In this document: positions 24,657-32,559 of the stretch, piece by piece
Layout of the letters: every line of letters begins with the position of its first letter
Numbering within the stretch: position 1 is the stretch's first letter
NCBI RefSeq assembly: GCF_000429825.1
Contig: NZ_KE386963.1
Coordinates: forward strand, 1 to 38,998
DNA from: Cohnella thermotolerans DSM 17683
GTDB taxonomy: Bacteria; Bacillota; Bacilli; Paenibacillales; Paenibacillaceae
Direction of reading: 5' to 3'
Length of the DNA stretch: 38,998 nucleotides
Notes under the pieces: generated by a model
Told to the model about the DNA's origin: nothing
Seen by the model: only the letters and a program-made list of their open reading frames with translations
The model's database searches: none
Made by a program: the position numbers and the translations under genes

Positions 24657-24683
24657 GCCTGCCAAGGGAGAGCCTCTTCAACC

Positions 24684-24872
24684 TTACCGGGTTCTCGCTG
24701 CCGCCCGGCCTTCCCGAACGAATCGGGCCGCCTCCGCCATCCGCTCCTCGTCCACCGCTTCCAGCGTCACGAAGCCGTGCGGCTTGTGCCGCTCCAGCAG
24801 CTCCAAGAACAGCGGATAATGAAGCTCGCCGAATCCTGCCGCCGTCTCCGAGAGCACGCGTTCGCTTCCCGG
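24684..24872 (-). pseudogene. 3' remnant of a sugar phosphate isomerase/epimerase gene
   Basis: About 60 C-terminal codons of a xylose-isomerase-like TIM-barrel protein: 'AGFGELHYPLFLELLERHKP' followed by 'HGFVTLEAVDEERMAEAARF' resembles the last strand and helix of that family. The upstream part is missing; within 60 bp the sequence passes into the end of the neighbouring membrane-protein gene. The stop is followed by one arm of the hairpin split by the IS. I infer a deletion independent of the IS, because the IS lies on the 3' side. Confidence 0.6.
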
Positions 24873-24928
24873 CGCAGAGGGCCTCCTGTTGACAGGCGGC
24901 CTTCGTCTGCGATTGCCTTGCTTGCCGG

Positions 24929-25669
24929 TCAGTCCCGGCTCCAAATCTTGGCGAGCAGGCGGAGCATCTCGACATACAGCCAGACCAGCGTCACCATCAG
25001 GCCGAACGCCCCGTACCACTCCATATACTTGGGAGCGCCCCGACGCGCCCCTTCCTCGATAAAATCGAAGTCCAGAACGAGGTTCAGCGCCGCGACCGCG
25101 ACGATGACGAGCGAGATGCCGATGCCGATCCAGCTGTTGTCGTGAAGGTACGGAACCGTCACGCCGAACAGGCCGAGAATGAAGCTGATCAGATACACCA
25201 GCGCGATCCCGGCCGTCGCTGCGAACACGCCCAGCTTGAAGTTCTCCGTCGCCTTGACGATTCTAGTCTTGTAAGCCAGCAGCAGGGCGATGAACACGCC
25301 CATCGTCAACAGCGCGGCCTGAAGCGTGATCCCATGGTACAGATCTTCGTACGTCGCGGACAGCGCGCCGAGGAACACTCCTTCGAGCACCGCGTACACC
25401 GGCACCAGATAAGGCGCCGTCTTCGGCTTAAAGCTGACGACCAGAGCCAGAACAAACCCGATGACCGCGCCTCCGATCGCGTAGCCCGACACGTCCTCTC
25501 CGTCGAAATACCGCGACCACGTCACGAACGCGCCGCCCAGAAGCAAAGCCAGCACGATGAACGACTTATTGACCGTGCCTTCGATCGTCATGCCCGACGA
25601 TCCCAAATACCTTCCCGTCCGTTCGAACGTCTTCTCATTCAAGGTCGGATTGCCGCTGCGCCCGATCAA
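24929..25669 (-). CDS. Bax inhibitor-1/YccA family membrane protein
   Basis: A 246-aa protein with seven hydrophobic segments and the BI-1/YccA pattern: 'GTVNKSFIVLALLLGGAFVTW' region, 'LVPVYAVLEGVFLGALS', and the C-terminal 'NLVLDFDFIEEGARRGAPKYMEWYGAFGLMVTLVWLYVE' region. Aspartates there form the pH-gated calcium-leak site in the structurally characterised Bacillus relative. It starts at TTG (25667-25669) behind a good GGAGGGG site. Divergent from thrC and not obviously linked to it by function. Confidence 0.85.
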   Translation of the reverse strand: MIGRSGNPTLNEKTFERTGRYLGSSGMTIEGTVNKSFIVLALLLGGAFVTWSRYFDGEDVSGYAIGGAVIGFVLALVVSFKPKTAPYLVPVYAVLEGVFLGALSATYEDLYHGITLQAALLTMGVFIALLLAYKTRIVKATENFKLGVFAATAGIALVYLISFILGLFGVTVPYLHDNSWIGIGISLVIVAVAALNLVLDFDFIEEGARRGAPKYMEWYGAFGLMVTLVWLYVEMLRLLAKIWSRD

Positions 25670-25868
25670 TGTTCGATCCCCTCCGTTTCAGTATACTGTC
25701 CCGATTGTAGCATATCCCGTTCGTTTCTCCCAGATGCTTCCTCTTCTCTGCCGAATAGCCGGCGACCCGAAGACGGAAAGATGGGGTGATCGGCCCCCAA
25801 AACCGGGTTCGAAATCAGGCGCATTTTTTGATACAATAATTGAAAATCGCTTGCACAAGGGGATCGTT

Positions 25869-27257
25869 ATGGATTACATCAGCACTCGAGGGAAAGTAGG
25901 GGCGATCGGGTTCATCGATGCCGTCCTGATGGGACTGGCCGACGACGGAGGCCTGCTCGTTCCGAAGACTATCCCGCAAGTATCGGCAGACACGCTCGCC
26001 AACTGGCGGAGGCTTTCGTATCCGGAGCTGGCGCTTGAAGTCTTTTCGCTTTATATGAGTGAGGAAATCCCGCGCGAAGACCTGAAGAAGCTCGTAGACG
26101 ACAGCTACGCGACGTTCCGCGACGAGCACGTGACCCCCGTTCGCCGGGTGAAAAACAACCTGCATATTCTCGAGCTGTTCCACGGGCCGACGTTCGCGTT
26201 CAAGGACATCGCCCTGCAATTTTTGGGGAATTTATACGCCTACATCTCGCGCCGGAAAAATTCCATCATCCACATTCTCGGGGCGACCTCCGGAGACACG
26301 GGGGCTTCGGCGATCGAGGGCGTTCGCGGCAAGGAAGGCATCCGGATTTGCATTCTTCATCCGCACGGCAAGGTAAGCAAGGTGCAGGAGCTGCAAATGA
26401 CGACGGTGGACGACGCCAACGTGCTGAATCTGTCCGTCGACGGCAACTTTGACGACTGCCAGCGCATCATCAAGGAGCTGTTCGCGGACGTGCCGTTCAA
26501 GCAGAAATATCACCTGCGCGCCATCAACTCCATCAACATCGCCCGCGTGCTGGCGCAGACGGTTTACTATTTCTACGCTTACTTCCAGCTTGAGAATCAA
26601 GGCCAGGCAGGCCCCGTCAATTTCAGCGTGCCGACGGGGAATTTCGGAGACATCTTCGCGGGGTACTTGGCCAAGAAAATGGGACTTCCGGTCGGCAAGC
26701 TCATTCTGGCGACGAATGAGAACAACATTCTCGAACGCTTCGTGCGCGAAGGCGTCTATGAGCCGGGCGAGTTCCATATGACGTACAGCCCGTCCATGGA
26801 CATTCAGGTGGCGAGCAACTTCGAGCGCTATCTGTACTACCTGTACGGGGAAGACGCCGCGGCCGTCTCGGCGCTGATGGAAGGCTTCAAGAAGGAAGGC
26901 AAGATCGTCGTTCCGGGCGAGAAGCTGCGGCAGGTGCAGGCCGACTTCGCCGCTTACGGCGTGCAGAACGACGAGTGCCTCGCCACGGTCGGCCAATATC
27001 ACGACGAGTACGGTTACTTGCTCGATCCGCACACCGCTTGCGGCGTCGCGGCGGCCGACAGGCTGGCGGGCGACGGCGAGGTGACCGTGGCGCTGGCGAC
27101 GGCGCACCCGGCCAAATTCAACGAAGCGATCGAGCTTCTCCAGATCGAGCAGACGTTCCCGCCGCAAATTGAGGCGCTGTTCGACAAGCCGCAGCGGCAG
27201 ACGCTGGTCGGCGGCTCGAACGAAGCGGTGAAGGCGGAGCTGCTGAAGTTCTTTTAA
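25869..27257 (+). CDS. thrC: Threonine synthase (long, class-2 type)
   Basis: A 462-aa PLP enzyme converting O-phosphohomoserine to threonine. It belongs to the longer Escherichia/fungal type: N-terminus 'YISTRGKVGAIGFIDAVLMG', PLP lysine Lys112 in 'HGPTFAFKDIALQFL', phosphate-binding 'GATSGDTGASAIEG' and 'SVPTGNFGDIFAGYLA'. The start is the ATG at 25869 with AGGGG 6 nt before; the frame open back to 25557 is antisense to the neighbour. A -10-like TACAAT at about 25833 precedes it. Single-gene unit with a terminator; no hom or thrB is adjacent. Confidence 0.95.
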   Translation: MDYISTRGKVGAIGFIDAVLMGLADDGGLLVPKTIPQVSADTLANWRRLSYPELALEVFSLYMSEEIPREDLKKLVDDSYATFRDEHVTPVRRVKNNLHILELFHGPTFAFKDIALQFLGNLYAYISRRKNSIIHILGATSGDTGASAIEGVRGKEGIRICILHPHGKVSKVQELQMTTVDDANVLNLSVDGNFDDCQRIIKELFADVPFKQKYHLRAINSINIARVLAQTVYYFYAYFQLENQGQAGPVNFSVPTGNFGDIFAGYLAKKMGLPVGKLILATNENNILERFVREGVYEPGEFHMTYSPSMDIQVASNFERYLYYLYGEDAAAVSALMEGFKKEGKIVVPGEKLRQVQADFAAYGVQNDECLATVGQYHDEYGYLLDPHTACGVAAADRLAGDGEVTVALATAHPAKFNEAIELLQIEQTFPPQIEALFDKPQRQTLVGGSNEAVKAELLKFF

Positions 27258-27272
27258 GCTATAAGAAAATGC

Positions 27273-27308
27273 AAGGGGCAGTCCGCGGGGGCCGCCCCTT
27301 TCTCTTTA
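27273..27308. terminator. Terminator between thrC and rhamnosidase genes
   Basis: AAGGGGC (27273-27279) pairs with GCCCCTT (27294-27300) with extra inner G/C pairing, followed by TCTCTTT on the plus strand and by a T-rich GCATTTTCTT on the minus strand, so it can serve both convergent genes. Confidence 0.75.
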
Positions 27309-30176
27309 GCGAATATAGGTTGCCTGCTCCGCTTCCCCTTCCATGCCTTCCGGCCAGCGCACGCTGAGCCGCACGTCTTCCGGCGCTTCGGCCCGCAGCT
27401 TCATCCGGCCGCCGTCGACCCGCCAGCTTACGGCGACTTGGCCGCCTTGCGGCAGCGGAACGGAGCCGCGGGCCCAGGTCAAGCCGCAAGGCTGCGGGGC
27501 GATCTCGACCGATTGCCAGCCGTCGTCCAGCCGTTTGACCCCGAGGATGCTCTCGCCGAGGAAGTAACCCGGCGCGGCCGACCACGCATGGCAGTGGCTG
27601 CGGGTCAGCATATCCGGGTCGGCCCGGTTCTCCGCGAAGTTCGGGTACATCTCCCAGCAGGTCGTCGCGCCGTGCGCCAGCATGCTGCCGTACTGCTTGC
27701 GAATGTCGTCCAGCATCCGCTCATAACGGCCCGACTTGACGAGCGCTTCGTAGTAGAAAAACGACATGAACGGGCTGCCGATCTGCACGAATTCCGGCGG
27801 CGGCGAGACGAGATAGCGCTCCAGCGTCTCGCGCCGGTCCCCTTCGGCCGCGCCGCACAGGTAAGCGACGACCTGCGTCTGCATGCTGAAGATCTCGGAC
27901 CGTCTTCCGTCCGCGTGAATGCAATCCAAGTAAGCCTGACGCGGCTCATCCCACAAGTGCGCTTGAATCGCCCGCAACAGCTTGTCGGCGCTGTCCCTGA
28001 ACGCTTCGGCCTCCTCCTGCGCGCCGGCGAGTTCGCCGAGCTGCGCGGCATCCCGCAGCGCTTTGACGAGGAACAGGTTCTGATGCGTTACGATGCCGTC
28101 GCCCGGCTGGTCGATCGGTGCCCAATCGAGCAAGTTCCAGCCTCGGATCGCAAGCAGGCCGTCCGCGTTCAGATGCGTCAGGTAGTGCTTCAGCGTGCGC
28201 TGCACGGCCGGCCATATCGATCGGGCGAAGGTCAGGTCGCCGGTATGGGCGGCAAACTCCCGGCAGGCGATCGCCCAGAAGAATGTCCAGTTCGGGATGA
28301 CGCTGTTCCAGGCGCTGGGCACCTGATCCAGATAGAGCGGCGTCTGGTCGGCGGAGCCCGGAACGAGGTTCAGGCAGCGCTTCACGATGTCGGTAGCCCC
28401 GAAAACGTAATAATTGACCAGCGCTTCGTTGCGGCTGTCGCCGACCCAGAACACCTGCTCGTATGCCGGACAGTCGACGAACGTGTCCTCCATGCACAGC
28501 CGGGTCGTATGCCGGCTGATCTCCCAAATTTCGTTGAGCAGCGAATCGGAGCAGCGGAAGTCGCCGTTTTCCGCTACGGGGTATGAGCTTTGGTTGATGT
28601 AGATTTCGTGCAGCTTGACGGGGTCCCGGGCACCTCTTACCGTCACGATCAGGTAGCGAAAACCACGCCGCACGGGCGACAAGTAGCACTGCCGGCCTTC
28701 GCGGCACGTATAGCGGACCGTGTTGTCCAGGCCGTACGTGTGCTGGATATAGTCGTCCCGCAAGTATTCGACGCCGTACAAGTCGACGACGGTGCCCGCC
28801 GGCGCTTCGATCTCGAAGCCGACGAAGCCCGAACGCTCCTTGCCGAAGTCGATCGTTAACTCGCAGTCGCCGTCTTTGAAATACGGCAGCACGGCCGGCT
28901 CCGGCACGGGCAGAATGGCGTTCGCGAGAGAAGCGGGCACGGCGCGCTTCTCCGCGACGGTTCGCCAGACGCTGGAGCCGAACGCGTCGGCCTCCGTGTA
29001 CAAGCCCGCTTCCACCGGGCGGAGCCAAGACCGGTAGGCCAGCAGCTCTTGCACCGTTGAAGCGTGCTTCAGGCTCGCGTAGTCCGGATGGTCGCGGCGC
29101 ACCTCCCGGCCCGGGAGATAATCGATATGCTCGGTATGGTCGAAAGGCCCCGCCGTCGCCAGCGGAACGGACGTCTCTTTTTCACCGAGCGGGTTCGTTA
29201 ATTGGAAAGGAACTTCGCTGTCGATGCCGATATGGAAGCTGCCGCCGTGGTCGGTTGACGTTACGTCGTAGACGACAAGATGGTCGCCCGCTTCCAGGTT
29301 CAGCTCGTAGTAGCGTTCCGGCACCCGCCCGCTCCACGACTCGATCCTCCGCCCGTCGACGTACAGATCTCCCGGCTTCGCGCCGCCCGGGAAGCCGATG
29401 GTCGCCCGGCCGCTTCGCTCCATCCGGAGCACGGTCGCCAGATAGCCGCAATAGCCGATCGGATTGGCGTGATTCGCGCTCTCCGGCACCATCTGGTTGC
29501 GGAGATCGAGGGCGGCCGTGTAGGCCGGCGCCTTCACGCGGCGGACGGACAGCACCCGGGACGGATACAGCTTCTCCTCCGTCAGGAACGGAATGTCGCG
29601 CGGCACGAGCCGCAGCCACGGCGCGGTCCCGGCCGGCCCGACCGGGCGGGCGGGCGCCCACGCCGCATCGTCGTAAGCGGGCTCGGTCCAGTCGCCGTCC
29701 GCCTCCCGGGCGTCGATCGCTTCCGCGAAGCCCTGCTGGCAGGACATGCGCGGCGATTCGGACGCCTGGCCCGCCAGCTTCCGCGTGCGCCACGACGCGT
29801 CCGTCGCCAGCAGCGGGCGGCCGCCCGCCTCCAGCTCGGCGATGAGCCCGCCTTTTCCCCGCAAATAATAGAAATTGGACACGCCGAAGTGCAGCGCCAG
29901 CACCGCCACCGTATTCGGCGCCCCCGCTCGCAGAAGGCTCCCGACCTCATACGTGTCGTAAAATTGCTCCTTCGGCCAAGACCGAACCGGGCCCCGTCCG
30001 ATCCGTTCCCCGTTGACGTACAGCACGTAGCGGGAATCCGCGCTAATATGCAGCCGAGCCTCGCCGCCGAAGTCGGCGGGGCATTCGAACGAGCGCCGGA
30101 AGCAGCGCCACTCGTTCCGCGGGCTCTCCGTCTCGCCGCCCCAAATCCACGAAGCCGTCCATGCCCGATCGGCCAT
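27306..30176 (-). CDS. Alpha-L-rhamnosidase-like glycoside hydrolase (GH78)
   Basis: A 956-aa multidomain glycosidase without signal peptide, thus cytoplasmic. N-terminal beta-sandwiches ('ASWIWGG', 'ADSRYVLYVNGERIGRGP') are followed by a six-hairpin (alpha/alpha)6 catalytic domain with 'DTFVDCPAYEQVFWVGDSRN' (about residue 575), the acidic active-site loop, and 'HCHAWSAAPGYFLGESILGV' near the end. A C-terminal beta domain closes the chain. The loop is the DCPxYEQ variant rather than DCPxRDER, which marks a distinct subgroup, so the sugar removed may not be rhamnose. ATG at 30176 with GAGGGTG; a GTG lies three codons earlier. It probably degrades imported oligosaccharides. Confidence 0.85.
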   Translation of the reverse strand: MADRAWTASWIWGGETESPRNEWRCFRRSFECPADFGGEARLHISADSRYVLYVNGERIGRGPVRSWPKEQFYDTYEVGSLLRAGAPNTVAVLALHFGVSNFYYLRGKGGLIAELEAGGRPLLATDASWRTRKLAGQASESPRMSCQQGFAEAIDAREADGDWTEPAYDDAAWAPARPVGPAGTAPWLRLVPRDIPFLTEEKLYPSRVLSVRRVKAPAYTAALDLRNQMVPESANHANPIGYCGYLATVLRMERSGRATIGFPGGAKPGDLYVDGRRIESWSGRVPERYYELNLEAGDHLVVYDVTSTDHGGSFHIGIDSEVPFQLTNPLGEKETSVPLATAGPFDHTEHIDYLPGREVRRDHPDYASLKHASTVQELLAYRSWLRPVEAGLYTEADAFGSSVWRTVAEKRAVPASLANAILPVPEPAVLPYFKDGDCELTIDFGKERSGFVGFEIEAPAGTVVDLYGVEYLRDDYIQHTYGLDNTVRYTCREGRQCYLSPVRRGFRYLIVTVRGARDPVKLHEIYINQSSYPVAENGDFRCSDSLLNEIWEISRHTTRLCMEDTFVDCPAYEQVFWVGDSRNEALVNYYVFGATDIVKRCLNLVPGSADQTPLYLDQVPSAWNSVIPNWTFFWAIACREFAAHTGDLTFARSIWPAVQRTLKHYLTHLNADGLLAIRGWNLLDWAPIDQPGDGIVTHQNLFLVKALRDAAQLGELAGAQEEAEAFRDSADKLLRAIQAHLWDEPRQAYLDCIHADGRRSEIFSMQTQVVAYLCGAAEGDRRETLERYLVSPPPEFVQIGSPFMSFFYYEALVKSGRYERMLDDIRKQYGSMLAHGATTCWEMYPNFAENRADPDMLTRSHCHAWSAAPGYFLGESILGVKRLDDGWQSVEIAPQPCGLTWARGSVPLPQGGQVAVSWRVDGGRMKLRAEAPEDVRLSVRWPEGMEGEAEQATYIR

Positions 30177-30245
30177 CCTTTTCACCCTCGTCAGTTGAAA
30201 TGGCTTTCACTCTCATTCTAGCGGCCGGAACCGGGCAAAAAAGGG

Positions 30246-30274
30246 TTGATCGCGCCATCGATCGGGGGTATTCT
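30246..30274 (+). promoter_or_regulatory. Promoter of the AraC gene
   Basis: TTGATC (30246-30251) and TATTCT (30269-30274) with a 17-bp spacer. On the opposite strand a -10-like TAGAAT (30215-30220) could start the glycosidase gene; its -35 is poor, as expected for an activated promoter. Confidence 0.4.
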
Positions 30275-30302
30275 GACAGGTGAAAAGGAAGGAGCGGATG
30301 CC

Positions 30303-31181
30303 ATGGTCCGGAAACCGGCCGAACGGACGCCGGCTCATCTGTATTTCGACGGGGAGCTGCCTTTCTACGTCAATCGGGTGTCCGAGTCGTACGAGCTGCA
30401 TTTGCACGAGCATGAGTTTACGGAAATTTGCTACGTCGCGGAAGGCGGCGGATTCCACTACATCGGCGAGGAGACGCTGCCGGTCCGCCGCGGGGACGTG
30501 TTCGCGATTCCGCTCGGCACGACGCACGTGTTCCGCCCCCGCTCGACCGACCGCCGGCATCCGCTCGTCGTGTACAACTTCATTTTCATGGCGGAAAAGG
30601 TCGCTCGCGATCTGGAAGGGTTCCCGGGACTCCGTGAGCTGCCGCTGTCGCTGCAGCGGCTCAATCTGCGGCCCGGCTCGCCCGGGTGGACGTCGTTTCG
30701 CGACGCTTCGGGGGCGGTGCATGCCATTTTCAAGGATGCCTATGAGCAGTTTCGCTTGCGGGAGATCGGGTTTGTTGCCCGGATTTACGGCCTGTTCCTC
30801 ATGCTGCTGACCGAGCTGGAACGGCATCTGGCCGGTCTGGAGAAGGGAAAGCCGGTTGTCCCTCCCCGAGACCGGTTGGTGGCGAATGCGCTCGACCTTG
30901 TGCACCGCGAGTACGCGTCTCCCCTCTCCGTCCGCCAAGCCTCGGAAGCCGCCGGGGTGAGCGAGCGGCATTTCCATCGGATGTTCGCCGCGGCCACCGG
31001 CACGACCTTCACTCGCTACCTGCAGGATGTTCGCATCGAGCGAAGCTGCGAGCTGCTGCGCGCGACGCGGATGACCGTTCAGGAGGTCGCCGAGGCGGTG
31101 GGGTATCAGGACAAAAAGTTTTTCTCGGGGTTGTTCCGGCAGCGGACGGGCCAAACGCCCGGGACTTACCGGAATGGGTGA
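30303..31181 (+). CDS. AraC family regulator, cupin sensor type
   Basis: A 292-aa AraC/RhaS-like regulator. The N-terminal cupin has 'LHLHEHEFTEICYVAEGGG' (His-rich, about 33-51) and 'VRRGDVFAIPLGTTHVF'. Two C-terminal helix-turn-helix units include 'SVRQASEAAGVSERHFHRMF' and 'TVQEVAEAVGYQDKKFFSGLF', ending with the family 'RQRTGQTPGTYR'. The start is the ATG at 30303 with GGAG nearby. It is divergent from the rhamnosidase-like gene 126 bp away and probably activates it in response to the released sugar. Confidence 0.88.
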   Translation: MVRKPAERTPAHLYFDGELPFYVNRVSESYELHLHEHEFTEICYVAEGGGFHYIGEETLPVRRGDVFAIPLGTTHVFRPRSTDRRHPLVVYNFIFMAEKVARDLEGFPGLRELPLSLQRLNLRPGSPGWTSFRDASGAVHAIFKDAYEQFRLREIGFVARIYGLFLMLLTELERHLAGLEKGKPVVPPRDRLVANALDLVHREYASPLSVRQASEAAGVSERHFHRMFAAATGTTFTRYLQDVRIERSCELLRATRMTVQEVAEAVGYQDKKFFSGLFRQRTGQTPGTYRNG

Positions 31182-31185
31182 GCGG

Positions 31186-31214
31186 ACGGGGGCTTGTGGC
31201 TTTGGCCCCGTTTA
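31186..31214 (+). terminator. Weak terminator between convergent genes
   Basis: ACGGGGGC (31186-31193) pairs with GGCCCCGT (31204-31211) with one bulge, then TTTAG. The T-tract is short and overlaps the stop of the opposite gene. Confidence 0.4.
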
Positions 31215-32144
31215 GCCGCCGCGCGGCAGCAGAGCCTTCGCCAGCCGCGCGGCGGCCGGAAGCCGGGGACGGCGGATGCGTCCGACGTAACGGTAATCGG
31301 TCAGCTCGACCCCCGCGTCCTTGAGCGCATAGGAGAAATCGTCGTCCAGCAGAAGGCGGTATTCCCAGACTCTTTTCTCCCAGGAAGGAATAAGCTTCCC
31401 GAGCCGTTCGTCGTCGAGCGCCGGGTGGACGTACGTCTCGCTGACGCCATCCGGGAGGTCATAAAGCTTCGCGATCATCGATTGCCGGAACGATTCGTAC
31501 GTCTCGCCTGCTTCCGCGTGATAGGGATGACTGAGCAGGTAATCCGGCAAGCCGACGCCGAGCGCATCCGCGAGTGCGACGACCGTATCCAGCATTCGCT
31601 GCGCCCCGTCCTGCGAGGCTACCGACGCATTGAGCGCATCCTTCGGCCAGAAACGCCTGAACAATCGAAACGGCAGCCTGCGTCGGGAACACTGCCAGAG
31701 CGCCTGGGGCAGATAACTTCGTCCCGTCGCGAGCCCGTACAGGCTGCCCATATGATTGTCAGCGTGCGACAGGTTGAGTCCCGCCCTCCGGGCCGCCTCA
31801 AATTGCGCGCGAATCTCCCGCCGCACCGCTCCGGGGTCCGCCTGCCGCTCGAATTCCTCGACCGTCCGGTACATGAATCCCTCTTCGTCGTGCAGCGACG
31901 GATCGCCGGTCAGACTTCGCCAGCGAACGGCATCGTACTCGCTCGTGAACGTCAAGTGCAACCCCACGTTGGCCGCACCGCGCCTGCGGCACCATTCGGC
32001 CGCCTCGGCGAACCCCGGAGCCGGCGCCATAATCGTCGCCGAAGACGCCTTGCCTTCCTCCAGCAGATGCATAATCGCTTGATTCGCCGGCGGGCTTTGC
32101 CCGAAATCGTCGCAGTTCAGAATGAGCTTTTTGACCACAGTCAT
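31212..32144 (-). CDS. ChbG/YdjC-like carbohydrate deacetylase
   Basis: A 310-aa member of the YdjC/ChbG/HpnK family, metal-dependent deacetylases of acetylated oligosaccharides. Conserved features are 'LILNCDDFGQSPPAN' (metal aspartates), 'VGLHLTFTSEYD', 'LSHADNHMGSLYG' and 'LLSHPYHAEAG', which supply the His ligands. The ATG at 32142-32144 sits almost on the GGGAGAAGGGGG site; a GTG two codons later (MVKKLILN) has better spacing and may be the true start. The frame extending to 32234 is within the repeat block. It lies downstream of the GPH transporter on the same strand, with the 51-bp repeats between. Confidence 0.88.
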   Translation of the reverse strand: MTVVKKLILNCDDFGQSPPANQAIMHLLEEGKASSATIMAPAPGFAEAAEWCRRRGAANVGLHLTFTSEYDAVRWRSLTGDPSLHDEEGFMYRTVEEFERQADPGAVRREIRAQFEAARRAGLNLSHADNHMGSLYGLATGRSYLPQALWQCSRRRLPFRLFRRFWPKDALNASVASQDGAQRMLDTVVALADALGVGLPDYLLSHPYHAEAGETYESFRQSMIAKLYDLPDGVSETYVHPALDDERLGKLIPSWEKRVWEYRLLLDDDFSYALKDAGVELTDYRYVGRIRRPRLPAAARLAKALLPRGG

Positions 32145-32210
32145 CCCCCTTCTCCCGATCCGTCCAACGCTCCAGCGTCCAATCGTGTACTTTGCGAATG
32201 AAAGTTTGCC

Positions 32211-32550
32211 GAAGAGTCTCAGAAACTGAGCCACTTTGGCCGTTGCGGCCGAGTGTACGACGGAAGGGTCTCAGCGTCTGAGCGTCTGAGCTACTTTGGC
32301 TATTTCAACCGAACGTCTGCTAATGAGCCTCAACATCTGAGCTACTTTGGCCGTATCGGGCGAAAGTTCTCCGAAGAGTCTCAGCATTTGAGTTACATTG
32401 GTCGTTGTAGCCGAGCATCCGCAAAAGAGTCTCAGCATTTGAGTTACATTGGCGGATACGGCCGTAACTTCGCTGAAGAGTCTCAGAAGCTGAGCCACAT
32501 TGGCTGTTGCGGCCGAGTGTTCGCCGGAAGAGTCTCGGCGTCTGAACCAG
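32211..32550. repeat. 51-bp tandem repeat block (about 6.5 units)
   Basis: Units begin near 32211, 32263, 32322, 32373, 32424, 32475 and 32526 (the last partial). Three consecutive units are exactly 51 bp; the second is 59 bp because AGCGTCTG is duplicated. The consensus core is CTCAG-N3-CTGAG (a small hairpin) followed by YYACWTTGG, then a GGCC-rich stretch and a purine run GAAGAGT. Units differ from each other by several bases, so the array is not recent. It fills the whole gap between the deacetylase start and the transporter stop. A further copy starts at about 38963. Confidence 0.9.
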
Positions 32551-32559
32551 GTCCCCGGC

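Noticed and set aside
32211..32550. CRISPR array
   Set aside because: The whole 51-bp unit is repeated with diverged bases throughout; there is no repeat/unique-spacer pattern and no cas gene.
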